64,000 nt of DNA from an uncultured Acidobacteriota bacterium (GTDB lineage: Bacteria; Acidobacteriota; Terriglobia; Bryobacterales; Bryobacteraceae). Where the stretch lies: assembly GCA_902826605.1 (NCBI GenBank), contig CADEFM010000001.1, forward strand, positions 1 through 64,000, in the 5' to 3' direction. The position numbers were made by a program, and so were the translations under genes. The notes below the pieces were generated by a model. It was not told where the DNA came from. It did no database searches and saw only the letters and a program-made list of their open reading frames with translations. Each line of letters opens with the position of its first letter. Position 1 is the first letter of the stretch. This document shows, piece after piece, positions 40,222-48,886 of the stretch.

Positions 40222-41447
40222 TGCGTCACCTCAAAGCCCGCGGCGCGGGAGAGTTCAACTTCACTTTCTTTAACGGCAGACGCCAGTTCCAGGCGGCGTA
40301 TGGCGGTCACCCGCTGCATGCGGTATGCATCGAGTACCTGGAGAATTCCCAACTCGCCATCCTGATAGCCTGCGCGAGCGATGCGCAGGAGTTCAGCATC
40401 GCGACCGGTTGTTTCCTGTTCGTAGGTATTGAGCGCGGCGAGTCGCGCGGCGTAGACTTCGTAGGCTCCGGCGATGGTAGCGGTGACCTGTTGTGTCAAG
40501 ATGTCCCGGCGCGCATCACCCCGCTCTTTTTCCGCGCCGATGCGGGCGACTTCCGTTCTGCCTTTATTGAAAATTGGAAGTGGGATCGAGAAACCGATGA
40601 CGGCTCCATTTCCGCGTTGTCCGGAGAGGGGATCGATTCTTTTCAAACCAGCCGTGATGGTTGGCTCTGGAATTCGCAGCCGGTCAGCCGCTTGTTGTTC
40701 GAACGAAAGCTGGATCTGGCGGCTCGCCTCGGCTTTGAATTCGGCGCGTGAAGACAGCGCGGCCCGGAAAATTTCGTCTTTCGACCGCGCGATGGCGAGG
40801 GGAACCAGCGCGCCGCTCAGGCTGGTAATCGCAGTCTGTTGCGGTAGGTACGCCAGTAGAAACGTAAGCTCCGCGCGAGCCTTTGCCCGTGCGACCGCCA
40901 CATCCGCTCGCAAATCGACAGTTTCGCGCTCAACCCGGATTCGATCGTAACGAGAGCCTTCTCCTTCTCTCTCTCTCGTTCGAAGCAACGTCACGATTTG
41001 CTCAATATCGGACAGAGCCGCCTGTATCGTCTCGGCTTGCTGTTGGGCCGCCAATGCCCGGTAGAAGGCGGCGCGAATGGAAGAGCGAACTTCCCATACG
41101 CGTGCTGCGCCCTGGGCCTCCACCACCTCCCTCCCTGGATCGATCGCCTTCTTGATATATCCCAGGCGGCCGGAAAGAGGGAGTTCCTGCTGCGCGTCGA
41201 CGAATTCCGTGAACCCCACCGTCTCGCGGCTATACCTCGCGACCGGATTCGGCCACAAAGTGCGCCCTCGAATTTCTTCCACTGCCGCTGCCGCTGAGGC
41301 TCTCGTCTCGCGTTGCATCGGATTCTGGCGGTCGAACAAACTCAGTACGGCCTGCTCGGTCCATTCTTGACCGTGAGCGACCCCTTGAGTTAGCGAAAAG
41401 GCGGCCAGCAGCCAGCGGGCGCCAATCTTTCTTTTTCCTTTAAACAT
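40218..41447 (-). CDS. TolC-family outer-membrane efflux protein
   Basis: 409 aa with signal peptide (MFKGKRKIGARWLLAAFSLT). Two long helical hairpins (e.g. WEVRSSIRAAFYRALAAQQQ; VTATIAGAYEVYAARLAALN) separated by strands; GYQDGELGILQVLDAYRMQR is the conserved second-repeat hairpin. It forms the outer-membrane channel for the RND pump. The 84-bp gap before it holds a strong hairpin, so expression of the pump may be lower or differently timed than the upstream gene. Confidence 0.92.
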   Translation of the reverse strand: MFKGKRKIGARWLLAAFSLTQGVAHGQEWTEQAVLSLFDRQNPMQRETRASAAAAVEEIRGRTLWPNPVARYSRETVGFTEFVDAQQELPLSGRLGYIKKAIDPGREVVEAQGAARVWEVRSSIRAAFYRALAAQQQAETIQAALSDIEQIVTLLRTREREGEGSRYDRIRVERETVDLRADVAVARAKARAELTFLLAYLPQQTAITSLSGALVPLAIARSKDEIFRAALSSRAEFKAEASRQIQLSFEQQAADRLRIPEPTITAGLKRIDPLSGQRGNGAVIGFSIPLPIFNKGRTEVARIGAEKERGDARRDILTQQVTATIAGAYEVYAARLAALNTYEQETTGRDAELLRIARAGYQDGELGILQVLDAYRMQRVTAIRRLELASAVKESEVELSRAAGFEVTQ

Positions 41448-41507
41448 GATCCCAGCCTTTGCATAGAAACTTGACGCGGGTACAACGTATGTTCAGACAC
41501 ACGTCGA

Positions 41508-41530
41508 CCCGCTCACGCATGTGAGGCGGG
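41508..41530. other. Intercistronic hairpin
   Basis: CCCGCTCAC-GCAT-GTGAgGCGGG: five plus four base pairs with one bulged G, starting two bases after the stop of the His-rich gene on the minus strand. Not followed by a T-run, so more likely an mRNA-stabilising or attenuating hairpin than a classical terminator. Confidence 0.5.
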
Positions 41531-41531
41531 A

Positions 41532-41897
41532 TTAAACGGGAGGGGATCTTGGAGGAAGGGAACCGAGAACAGGTGGGTCGTGCGACTGTGGCACGACTTC
41601 CGCGATTCGTTCGGTTTTTACCGGGCGCGGTTCCGTGACCACGACCGGCGTGGCGGCCACATAAGGCACTATTACGCGCTGTTTAGTGACGGGAGCCCAG
41701 TCCAGCCAGACGGTTGCTTCGTCGTCATCCGCGGGTTCGAGCGTACTCTGCTTCGATGCGTGAACCGGAAAATGCAGATGAGCGTGCCCGTTTGCATGCT
41801 GATGGTCGGCGTCGTCCGGATGAACGTGAGCCAAGGGTGCTTGGGATGACGTAATGGCAAGCCACGCCGCCCCAATCGCTATGCACCATTTCCGCAT
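41532..41897 (-). CDS. Histidine-rich secreted protein of metal-efflux operon
   Basis: 121 aa from the ATG at 41897, which opens the signal peptide MRKWCIAIGAAWLAITSSQA; the frame to 41960 adds an unrelated prefix. The mature N-terminus has dense histidines: AHVHPDDADHQHANGHAHLH then FPVHASKQS, and a Pro-rich tail. It could chelate Cu, Ni, Co or Zn in the periplasm. Placed 59 bases after LssY-like gene and before the TolC-RND genes, so metal buffering for the pump is a reasonable inference. I do not know a named family for it. Confidence 0.7.
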   Translation of the reverse strand: MRKWCIAIGAAWLAITSSQAPLAHVHPDDADHQHANGHAHLHFPVHASKQSTLEPADDDEATVWLDWAPVTKQRVIVPYVAATPVVVTEPRPVKTERIAEVVPQSHDPPVLGSLPPRSPPV

Positions 41898-41956
41898 CGT
41901 CGTCCACAGTGTACTCCCCAATGGACTCGAATCACAACGCATGCCCGAACGAGATA

Positions 41957-43558
41957 TCAATCCCTTGCGGGATCGTTTGTCTCCCGCAACTTCACCGGTT
42001 CTAGTATCGGGTCAACGATACTCGCCGATTGGAGGAGTTGCAATCGTGTAACGGGAATATTAGCCTGCACTGAGGAATCAACAACGGCTGGCGTTGGTCG
42101 GGTCCTCCTAGCAAACACGCGAGTCTTCCGAGCGAGCCAATAGACTTGATAATAAGCGTTGCGCCTGAAAAGGTAGTTGCGGGTTTCGAGGATCGTCCTT
42201 TGGCCCAGCCGGTACAGCAACCAGGGTTTACGGCTGTCGAATAGCCGTTCTCCGAGGGTTCCAGTGGGTGATGAGCACGACCCGATAAACCCAACTGCCA
42301 TGCGGCCATCGGTTTGGGTCTTCTCGCTGCCGTTCGTATGCGTTTCCACTGCCGGCCGCCTGACATATGAAACAGAGTCGAGACATCCAACGTAAGCCAG
42401 GTCATTCATGACCTTGGTCCGCTCCAGATCCAGGCGTTCATCGATCCGGTGCGTGAATTTCAATCTCGCACCGTCGAATTCCAGGCCCACGTCATGAGAA
42501 GCGGCGGCAATCCAAAGCGTTTGATCGCCGAAATCCTCCGCGGCCCAAATGCGAATGTGATGGCGTTTGGTAATTGTGTTGAGCGCCTTCTGGAATACCA
42601 GGGCAGGAGCGAGTCCTTGATGCTTCAATTCGGAGACAGGAGCGGTGGCATACCCTTGCCCTGTCGTATATGCCCGGTACGTGTCCATGAACGAACGCCG
42701 GTCCAGACTATCCGCAGTTACCCAACCGGCGGTTTCGAAGGCGTTCGTGACTTGAGCGTGTGTGCCGACGAAAGCCAGGTTAATGATGTCCCCCGGCGAA
42801 GTTCCACCGAGTTTTGTGATTTGAAACGCCGTCGATTCCAGACGTTCTCCCAGTCCTTTATCCAGCGGGGATGCTTCTCCGGCTACGCTAGTTGGAGCGC
42901 TATCATCGATCCAATCCAGCCGCAGCCGCAATTCGGCGCCCGCAGGGAGTTGGATCTCGGGATTGGGCCACGGCACCAGGGCGTACCGCAAGCCTAGAAA
43001 CGCCGCAGCACCAATAGGATTGGGCGCCACTCTCACCCAAGTCATTCCGCTGGCGCCGGTCAGTCCCATTAAGGCCCTGTGGGGTAGCACACTGGTGGGC
43101 CAGTGCCACACTCCAAAAATGTAGGTGGGCAGCGAGTCGGCCGCCAAAATACCGCGGATGTAGCCCTCCCTGGTCACATCTTCCCGCGCATTGTCGACCG
43201 AGATGAGTGAGGTCTCGATCGGAAACTTGCTGCCGTCCGGCAGTTCGACCTCAGAAAAGAGAATGCCCAACAGTGCTCGCTCATGGCGCAAGCCAAATCC
43301 AACTTTGGAACGGCGAATCACTCTCCCGTTAATTTTGGCCCCCACGGGCAGATACACCTGTCCATCGACGATTGCCGGGGAAACGACGGCTCCCCGCACA
43401 GCGCTGCCCACCACCGACTGGATGCTCGATAGAGGCGTTTCCATGCGGATTTCGAAGACGGGTTTCGAATGTAATTCGCCTCCGGACGCGAGCGCAATGC
43501 CGGCCAGGAATGCAGTGAGCCAAATTTGGCAGCTAGACCACTGGAGCGTAGATTTCAA
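41957..43558 (-). CDS. LssY C-terminal-domain protein, secreted
   Basis: 533 aa. Signal peptide (1-26), a beta-rich N-terminal part of unknown type (about 30-220), and the LssY-type domain (about 245-400): GDIINLAFVGTHAQVTNAFE, AGWVTADSLDRRSFMDTYRA and KALNTITKRHHIRIWAAED. LssY is known from the Legionella type I secretion region and is often fused to a PAP2 phosphatase; here the preceding overlapping gene encodes a damaged PAP2 protein, which fits that association. Its ATG overlaps that frame by four bases. Role in this operon unknown. Confidence 0.8.
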   Translation of the reverse strand: MKSTLQWSSCQIWLTAFLAGIALASGGELHSKPVFEIRMETPLSSIQSVVGSAVRGAVVSPAIVDGQVYLPVGAKINGRVIRRSKVGFGLRHERALLGILFSEVELPDGSKFPIETSLISVDNAREDVTREGYIRGILAADSLPTYIFGVWHWPTSVLPHRALMGLTGASGMTWVRVAPNPIGAAAFLGLRYALVPWPNPEIQLPAGAELRLRLDWIDDSAPTSVAGEASPLDKGLGERLESTAFQITKLGGTSPGDIINLAFVGTHAQVTNAFETAGWVTADSLDRRSFMDTYRAYTTGQGYATAPVSELKHQGLAPALVFQKALNTITKRHHIRIWAAEDFGDQTLWIAAASHDVGLEFDGARLKFTHRIDERLDLERTKVMNDLAYVGCLDSVSYVRRPAVETHTNGSEKTQTDGRMAVGFIGSCSSPTGTLGERLFDSRKPWLLYRLGQRTILETRNYLFRRNAYYQVYWLARKTRVFARRTRPTPAVVDSSVQANIPVTRLQLLQSASIVDPILEPVKLRETNDPARD

Positions 43559-44424
43559 ATAGCCTCCAAGCGACCATATTCATCGCGAGCTGGCCAGATC
43601 GTCCCCGGCATAGTGGCGCCGGCCATAGATGGCCGCCCAGAAAACCAGAACCGAATCGACGTCCAATACGAAAAACGGCCATCGGAACCCGGGCTGGGCG
43701 TGCAAACATGCCAAGCTGCTCCAGCATGAAGAGGTCCAGATTCCTTGCTGATTGGCGTCGAAAGTGCGCAGGTCCCCGCCAGCAGCGTGGTCAGGAAACG
43801 GTCGACGCGCTCGCCATACCCGCGTGAGATCACGAGTAAGACGCAAAGCAGTGGCACGGAATTCAGCAGAACATAACAGATATCCAGTAGCCCCGGCTCC
43901 ACTGGACCTGCCCACTCAGTGAGAGGGCGCAAGCTCCGGTTTCCCAGCACTGGTTGATCGAGTGGTTCCAGTGTCCGCTGCAAATGCTCTAAGGGCCGCC
44001 CGCGCAACCAATCGCCCTGCCCGCAGGCTATCAGAATCAACGCTGTCGGCAGCAATACCGGGCACAGTCTTGACCATCGCAGGGAGCGCAAGGATTTGAA
44101 ATTCACCCACTCGCAAATGAAAAGTGGGATCGAGGCCACGAATGCCGATCGCAATTCAGAGCGGGTGGTCAACGCTTCCGCAGATAGTGGAAAAGTGAAA
44201 GACGAGCGCGTCGCCAGAACGCCGGTCTTGGCTTCGGATGCTCGTGCAGCTCGTCTCGTCGTTTGAATCGGCCCCGTTAGACGATACCACGAAAGAGGTA
44301 TTTCCGTTGTGTGGCCACTTTCGGCCAACCGCCAACAATCGGGTCCCGGTTGGGAGTGGGCTAGATCCGCCCGATGGCCGAATCTGTGTCCGTGAGCTTT
44401 TCGGCGGTAACCATTAGCGGTCAC
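43555..44424 (-). pseudogene. PAP2-family membrane phosphatase, broken by frameshifts
   Basis: The longest frame has membrane segments (LLPTALILIACGQGDWL; LLDICYVLLNSVPLLCVLLV) and reaches ESGPLHAGAAW, resembling the second PAP2 motif. After about 43735 the PAP2-like sequence continues in another frame (FRWPFFVLDVDSVLVFWAAI then YGRRHYAGDDLA, the third PAP2 motif) and after about 43590 in a third frame (AMNMVAWRLFEI). Two shifts within 150 bases mean the gene is probably non-functional, unless the assembly is in error. The N-terminal ~90 residues of the long frame look non-coding (Arg/His/Ser-rich). Intact PAP2 proteins hydrolyse lipid phosphates. Confidence 0.6.
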
Positions 44425-44641
44425 GGGCGACCGCTTACCGTCAGGGCTGTTTGTCCCCCTTATGTTTAGGTCGTCCCGTTTGCCTGCGCCGCGATATGGA
44501 TTGGACGGTCAAGACCCAAGCCAAGCAACAATCCGAAGGAACGCAATCGAATGCCGCCCGAACCAAAGCGCTACAAGGTTCTGTTTTGATGAGCAACTAG
44601 AGTTGCAATATTCAGAACAAGAGGGCCACGAGTGATCCACT

Positions 44642-44668
44642 GGCGGCCCACTCTTTGCGAGGGCCGCC
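44642..44668. other. Perfect GC-rich hairpin
   Basis: GGCGGCCC and GGGCCGCC, eight perfect base pairs around an 11-nt loop. No T-run follows on either strand, so not a standard terminator. About 100 bases upstream of the small membrane protein gene. Confidence 0.55.
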
Positions 44669-44694
44669 AAGAGGGCACAGATTTAGCGGACTAT

Positions 44695-44730
44695 CTCCCG
44701 GTTGACTTCCATCTCCGCCGGGAGTAAATA
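44695..44730 (+). promoter_or_regulatory. Candidate promoter flanked by inverted repeat
   Basis: CTCCCGG (44695-44701) and CCGGGAG (44718-44724) enclose TTGACT (44702-44707), a good -35. Seventeen bases further is TAAATA (44725-44730), a weak -10. A repressor binding the dyad would block this promoter. Confidence 0.4.
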
Positions 44731-44761
44731 CATACTGACGGATTTCCAAAGGAGGCACCGT

Positions 44762-45034
44762 ATGTCTGCACTTGAGATGGTGGCAATCGCATGGGCGGCA
44801 GTGGCCGGCATCTATTTGGTGTTATTTCTATATCATTCCGTAGTGGGCATGAAGGAGGAAGACCACCTCTATCTCAGCGTCGGAGAAGCGCGGCTTGAAG
44901 CGGAGCAAAAGGAAGTGATGAAACGCTTGAACAAGCTGGAGTCCGTCCAACACAAAGTGGGCTGGGTCGCGCTGGCGATGAGCATACTCACTGCCGGAAT
45001 GTGGGGCTACGACGTGCTCGGGCAGTTGTTCTGA
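44762..45034 (+). CDS. Small membrane protein of unknown function
   Basis: 90 aa from the ATG at 44762, with a perfect ribosome-binding site AAAGGAGG seven bases upstream; the longer frame from 44702 is not used. First helix MVAIAWAAVAGIYLVLFLYH, then a charged segment (GEARLEAEQKEVMKRLNKLE, possibly coiled coil) and a second helix (VGWVALAMSILTAGMWGYDV). Two-helix hairpin with both ends on the same side. I do not recognise the family. Convergent with the protease gene, one base apart. Confidence 0.8.
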   Translation: MSALEMVAIAWAAVAGIYLVLFLYHSVVGMKEEDHLYLSVGEARLEAEQKEVMKRLNKLESVQHKVGWVALAMSILTAGMWGYDVLGQLF

Positions 45035-45035
45035 A

Positions 45036-46148
45036 CTAGAGTTCCAGACCGAAGCGGCGTAACATCAGGAACTCGGAGAGATTGTCCGTGGTGATCAGGC
45101 CGGAGACGTTGTCATTCTCCATGACCAGAGCGCAACGGCCCGCGTGAGCCATTTGGGGAAGCACAGCCGCCAGATCTGTCTCTGGATCGAAACAAAGAAA
45201 TTGTCGATCCATCACCCCGGCCACGTATACTTCAGGCCCATCGGAGGCAAGAGCCTTCAACAGAAGATTGCGGCCCAGTAAACCTACAATCTGACCGGCG
45301 TGCCGCACTGGAAAATCCTGCTGCGAAGTAGTCAGCAGCAGATTGGCGGCGTCGCGTATGGTGTGGTTATGTTCCAGCGTTCGGAATTCGGTTATCATTG
45401 CCGCGCGAACGGGAACTCCATGTGTCAGCATGCGGCCGTACGCTGCGACACCTTCCTGCGCAGCGCCCAGATAAACGAAAAGCGCGAAAAATACCAGCAG
45501 AAACTGACCTGCCACCAGACCGTACAGACCCATGCCGATCGCGAGCATACGGCCCATCCATGCGGCAATGCGCGTGGCTTCCTCTTCGCGGCGGATATAG
45601 CGCAACAACGCGCGCAGTACGCGGCCGCCATCCATGGGGAAGGCAGGAAGCAGATTGAACACCGCCAGCAAAATATTGCCGTAGAGCAACAGCGCTGTGA
45701 CGCTTTTCCCGTTCGGATTCGCGAAATCCTCCAGGTGAATGGCGGGCGCTTCATGCCCCGCGACAATATATGCAAAAATCCCAGCGGACAAGGCCAAATT
45801 CACCAGCGGACCGGCCAGCGCCACGCAGATTTCCGCCACCGGGCGCAACGGACGATCCAGGCGGGAGAGGCCGCCAATCGGGAACATCACGATTTCCGTG
45901 GTGCGCACCCCAAAACTCGCGGCTACCACCGCGTGTCCGAACTCGTGCAGCAGCACGCTAAGCAGTCCACCCAACAGGAAAATTCCCGAGCCCGCGCCAG
46001 AAGATGCGTTGCCGAAGATAAAGACAGTAAGGAAGATTACCAGCAGAATAAAGGTGAAGTGCAGCCTCACCGGCACCCCCAGCACCCGGAACGCGTTTAC
46101 CGTTCCCGCGGTGGAGTATCCCTTGTTCACGACTGTGGAAGTGGCCAT
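45036..46148 (-). CDS. Site-2 protease (M50 family) with CBS domains
   Basis: 370 aa from the ATG at 46148. The zinc site is HEFGH in the second helix (LLHEFGHAVVAASFG), with the third ligand in NLLPAFPMDGGRVLRALL. Two C-terminal CBS modules follow (about 245-365; AAMITEFRTLEHNHTIRDAA and VMDRQFLCFDPETDL). Intramembrane proteases of this class cut membrane-bound anti-sigma factors or signal peptides; CBS domains sense adenine nucleotides. Target unknown. Confidence 0.93.
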   Translation of the reverse strand: MATSTVVNKGYSTAGTVNAFRVLGVPVRLHFTFILLVIFLTVFIFGNASSGAGSGIFLLGGLLSVLLHEFGHAVVAASFGVRTTEIVMFPIGGLSRLDRPLRPVAEICVALAGPLVNLALSAGIFAYIVAGHEAPAIHLEDFANPNGKSVTALLLYGNILLAVFNLLPAFPMDGGRVLRALLRYIRREEEATRIAAWMGRMLAIGMGLYGLVAGQFLLVFFALFVYLGAAQEGVAAYGRMLTHGVPVRAAMITEFRTLEHNHTIRDAANLLLTTSQQDFPVRHAGQIVGLLGRNLLLKALASDGPEVYVAGVMDRQFLCFDPETDLAAVLPQMAHAGRCALVMENDNVSGLITTDNLSEFLMLRRFGLEL

Positions 46149-46230
46149 CGGTAGCACGTTATTACCCGTGCGTTAGTTCGGCCTATTCCCTGTACAACTT
46201 TAGGGCGTCACCTTTAGAACCGAAGGGGAC

Positions 46231-47055
46231 TCAGTACCTGCGCCCGACCCCGGGAATTCGGCTGGTGGATGATCCGTTCTGAGTCTTTGCGCTGGGAAGC
46301 GGACCGCCTGAATCGGCAGAGGTCCGACGGGGCAACATAGAATTTGAAAAATCGAGATCGCCCTCGTCGAAGCGGACTTGGCGGTCGAGGATCATTTCGA
46401 CGGTAGTGCCTTTCGCCAACACGGCTTCCGGTCCCCGGGTGAATAACACGCCGATGAGAGCGACGGCCGCGCCCGCGCCCGCTCCGATTGCGGCGCCCAT
46501 GCCGACATTGCCCGCCCCAATGCCGGCCAGTGCCCCCACTCCGGCTCCGGTCGCGGCTACGTCCCCCACGGTGCGCAGGTCACCGGCCTTGTTGCCTTCA
46601 CTGCGGATGGTGCCTTCTTTGTGATCCAGTTCTTCGCTAGCGCGTCCATCCAGGCCGGTGAGGTGCGCGCGGAAATCTCGCGTGGTTCCGTTGGGAAGTG
46701 TCAGGGAATCAAACCGCAGGTGAAATTCGCCGCGGCCCTTTACCTTCCCGGGGCGACGTATTTCCGTAAGGGTGCCCGCGACGTAGCTGCCAGGCGGGAT
46801 CACGATTCTTCCGCCCGCGAGGATCGGGAAAACTGTCTCCAGGTACACGCGATCGCCGGACACTGCATTCTTGGTGCTTACGCTATTGATCAGCGCCAGC
46901 GGTACGTGCGTGCCGATGTCTACCAGGTAGCTCTTGGGGGACTGGGTCTCCGCGGAGGGGCTAGCAGGGGTTTCCTGCGCACGCATGAACACAGCGCTTC
47001 CTAGCGCTCCTAGCAGAAACAGAATAGCTCTGATAACCCGGCCTCCTGTCATCAT
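46231..47055 (-). CDS. Secreted beta-rich protein with glycine zipper (VirB10/TrbI-like)
   Basis: 274 aa, signal peptide near residues 8-26. The core, GTHVPLALINSVSTKNAVSG then DRVYLETVFPILAGGRIVIP and GSYVAGTLTEIRRPG, resembles the beta domain of VirB10/TrbI-like proteins found alone in many acidobacteria. A glycine-rich membrane-inserting stretch follows (AGVGALAGIGAGNVGMGAAI). A disordered tail closes it. No other secretion genes are near, so a type IV secretion role is not supported. AGAGG precedes the start. Confidence 0.7.
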   Translation of the reverse strand: MMTGGRVIRAILFLLGALGSAVFMRAQETPASPSAETQSPKSYLVDIGTHVPLALINSVSTKNAVSGDRVYLETVFPILAGGRIVIPPGSYVAGTLTEIRRPGKVKGRGEFHLRFDSLTLPNGTTRDFRAHLTGLDGRASEELDHKEGTIRSEGNKAGDLRTVGDVAATGAGVGALAGIGAGNVGMGAAIGAGAGAAVALIGVLFTRGPEAVLAKGTTVEMILDRQVRFDEGDLDFSNSMLPRRTSADSGGPLPSAKTQNGSSTSRIPGVGRRY

Positions 47056-47124
47056 GGCACCTCTAGCTCTGAGTGTATCTCATCGCCCATTATTGCGAAC
47101 CCCGGAAATGACCTTAACCGGCAC

Positions 47125-48252
47125 TCATGCCGCCGGCTTTCCCTGCAGTATCGACGCCAACATATCGGGTATTTCAAAGACCGCGCGGTTTTCGATTTTT
47201 GCGACGTTGGCTTGAAATTTAGGGAGCGACCCGAGCAGCTCTGCGCACGCGCTGCGAATCCCCCGAAAACTCGGCACGACCAATCCCGCTCCGCGTTCGC
47301 GCACCCATTCGGCGTTGTAGCGCTCCTGCGGCAAAGTCCAAGCGTTGCGCTCAACGATGACCGGCAGCTTCATCGCCACTGCTTCGCTGATGCTGCCGGG
47401 GCCAGGCTTGCCAATGAAGAAGTCCGACAAATGCATGTAGTGCGGAATTTCCTGCGTGAAGCCTTCGATGAAGCGCGGTGCGCCCGCCGGCAGGCTGCGC
47501 AGTCGTTCAGCCAGCTTCGCGTTGCGTCCGCAGACCAAGATAAGCTGCGTATGATCTAATGCTTTGGCGATATCGAGCATCACGCGCGAGCCCTGGCCGC
47601 CGAACAACACCATGCCCACTGGAGATGCAGGGTCCAGTCCCAGCTTCTGACGCTCCGCACCACGGTCCACAGCGATAGGTTCATAAAACCGGGGACGCAT
47701 GATCATGCCCGAAGTTTGAAAAATGCGTGAGCGCGAGTGCCCCATCGCTTTGGCTTGAGCGACAGCGCGGTCCGTGCCGCAAATGAAATATTGCTCCTGC
47801 CACGGCTCAATCCAAAAATGCGGAGGATAATCCGCGAAGTCCGTAAGGATCGTCGTATAGGAAACCTTCGGCAGCGCCGACCGTAAGCTTTCAAACATCG
47901 CACGGTTAAAATTCGGCACAAGAGAGACCACCATATCCGGCCTGGTGTCTGCCCAATGCCGGGTTAGCAGTTTCACGACAGGGCGGTGGTACAGACGAAT
48001 GATTCCGTGCATGAACCGGAGCATTTGCGCGGAGCCCAGCGTCATCCCTTTCGCCAGCAGTGAATTGTAGATGTCTTCTAGGCGTATACCCGTAACCTTC
48101 TTAAAAACGTCGAGGGAATCGCAAACCTCCTGCAAATTGACCAGGCGGATTTCCCATTCACGGCCCTGCCCGTCAATCACGGATTTGAGCGCGGTGGCCG
48201 CGGATCGATGGCCTCCGCCGGCGTCAAAGTAGATAAAATCAATTTTTGTCAC
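47125..48252 (-). CDS. MGDG-synthase-like glycosyltransferase (GT28)
   Basis: 375 aa from GTG 48252. N-terminal DAGGGHRSAATALKSVID matches the monogalactosyldiacylglycerol synthase-type domain. The C-terminal nucleotide-sugar region has VLFGGQGSRVML and FIGKPGPGSISEAVAMKLPV. Relatives transfer galactose or glucose to diacylglycerol, making membrane glycolipids; the acceptor is unknown here. A TATAAA box is six bases before the GTG. Divergent from a PAP2 phosphatase that could supply diacylglycerol, an attractive but unproven link. Confidence 0.88.
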   Translation of the reverse strand: MTKIDFIYFDAGGGHRSAATALKSVIDGQGREWEIRLVNLQEVCDSLDVFKKVTGIRLEDIYNSLLAKGMTLGSAQMLRFMHGIIRLYHRPVVKLLTRHWADTRPDMVVSLVPNFNRAMFESLRSALPKVSYTTILTDFADYPPHFWIEPWQEQYFICGTDRAVAQAKAMGHSRSRIFQTSGMIMRPRFYEPIAVDRGAERQKLGLDPASPVGMVLFGGQGSRVMLDIAKALDHTQLILVCGRNAKLAERLRSLPAGAPRFIEGFTQEIPHYMHLSDFFIGKPGPGSISEAVAMKLPVIVERNAWTLPQERYNAEWVRERGAGLVVPSFRGIRSACAELLGSLPKFQANVAKIENRAVFEIPDMLASILQGKPAA

Positions 48253-48258
48253 TGTTGT

Positions 48259-48285
48259 TTTATAGGAGTGTCATCCGCATGTCAC
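48259..48285 (-). promoter_or_regulatory. Candidate promoter, TATAAA six bases before GTG start
   Basis: On the minus strand GTGACA (48280-48285), 15 bases, TATAAA (48259-48264), six bases, then GTG at 48252. Spacing is short, but the layout again predicts a leaderless mRNA. Confidence 0.4.
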
Positions 48286-48307
48286 GCCGGGGCCTTAAAA
48301 GGGTAGC

Positions 48308-48862
48308 ATGGCGGCACACGTATCCACTGTCGCGGTGCTCGAATGGGTCTCTGACCGAGACCATCGGGTTATGCGCCGAGTCAACGTTTGGACGCCTCCC
48401 CGCTGGATGCGGCTATGGATGGTGGCGGCCACGCGCGGTGGCGATGGCTGGCTGTGGTACGGATTCGCTGTGGCGGTGGCACTGTTTGGCGGACCGCTCC
48501 GGTTTCGAGCCCTGCTCGCAGCGGTTTTAGCGGTAGCGACGGGGATCGCCCTCTTCATTCAATTGAAGCATTGGTTCAAGCGGAAGCGCCCTTGCGCGCT
48601 TGCGCCGCATTGCTGGGCGACACTGCTGCCACCGGACCAGTTCTCATTCCCATCCGGCCATACGATCACCGCCTTTGCGGTAGCAAGTTCGGTTGCTTCG
48701 TTTTACCCAATTCTGGCTGGACTCTTGCTGTTCTGTGCGTTGAGCATCGCGGTCTCCCGCGTTGTACTGGGAATGCACTTCCTGAGCGATGTGCTGGCGG
48801 GCGCGGCGATCGGCGCGGTTCTGGGCTGCGGTGCGGCGAGCTTACTATTCCAGCACGGTTAA
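48308..48862 (+). CDS. PAP2-family phosphatase
   Basis: 184 aa, five to six helices. All three PAP2 motifs are present: KHWFKRKRP, SFPSGHTITAF and SRVVLGMHFLSDVLAG. Relatives dephosphorylate phosphatidate, undecaprenyl pyrophosphate or phosphatidylglycerol phosphate. Intact, unlike the copy at 43555-44424. Divergent from the MGDG-synthase-like gene, 55 bp between. Confidence 0.92.
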   Translation: MAAHVSTVAVLEWVSDRDHRVMRRVNVWTPPRWMRLWMVAATRGGDGWLWYGFAVAVALFGGPLRFRALLAAVLAVATGIALFIQLKHWFKRKRPCALAPHCWATLLPPDQFSFPSGHTITAFAVASSVASFYPILAGLLLFCALSIAVSRVVLGMHFLSDVLAGAAIGAVLGCGAASLLFQHG

Positions 48863-48886
48863 GTTCCTCTTGGTACCATGCGGTAG

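Larger units (their letters stand above)
44425..44761. other. Intergenic region with hairpin and inverted repeat
   Basis: 337 bases between the PAP2 remnant and the small membrane protein. No convincing gene: the only plus-strand frame is 30 codons. It holds a perfect 8-bp hairpin (44642-44668), a 7-bp inverted repeat (44695-44724) and a candidate promoter (described separately). Confidence 0.6.

Noticed and set aside
46231..47055. Part of a type IV secretion system because of VirB10-like sequence
   Set aside because: No other secretion genes in the neighbourhood; solitary forms are common in this phylum.
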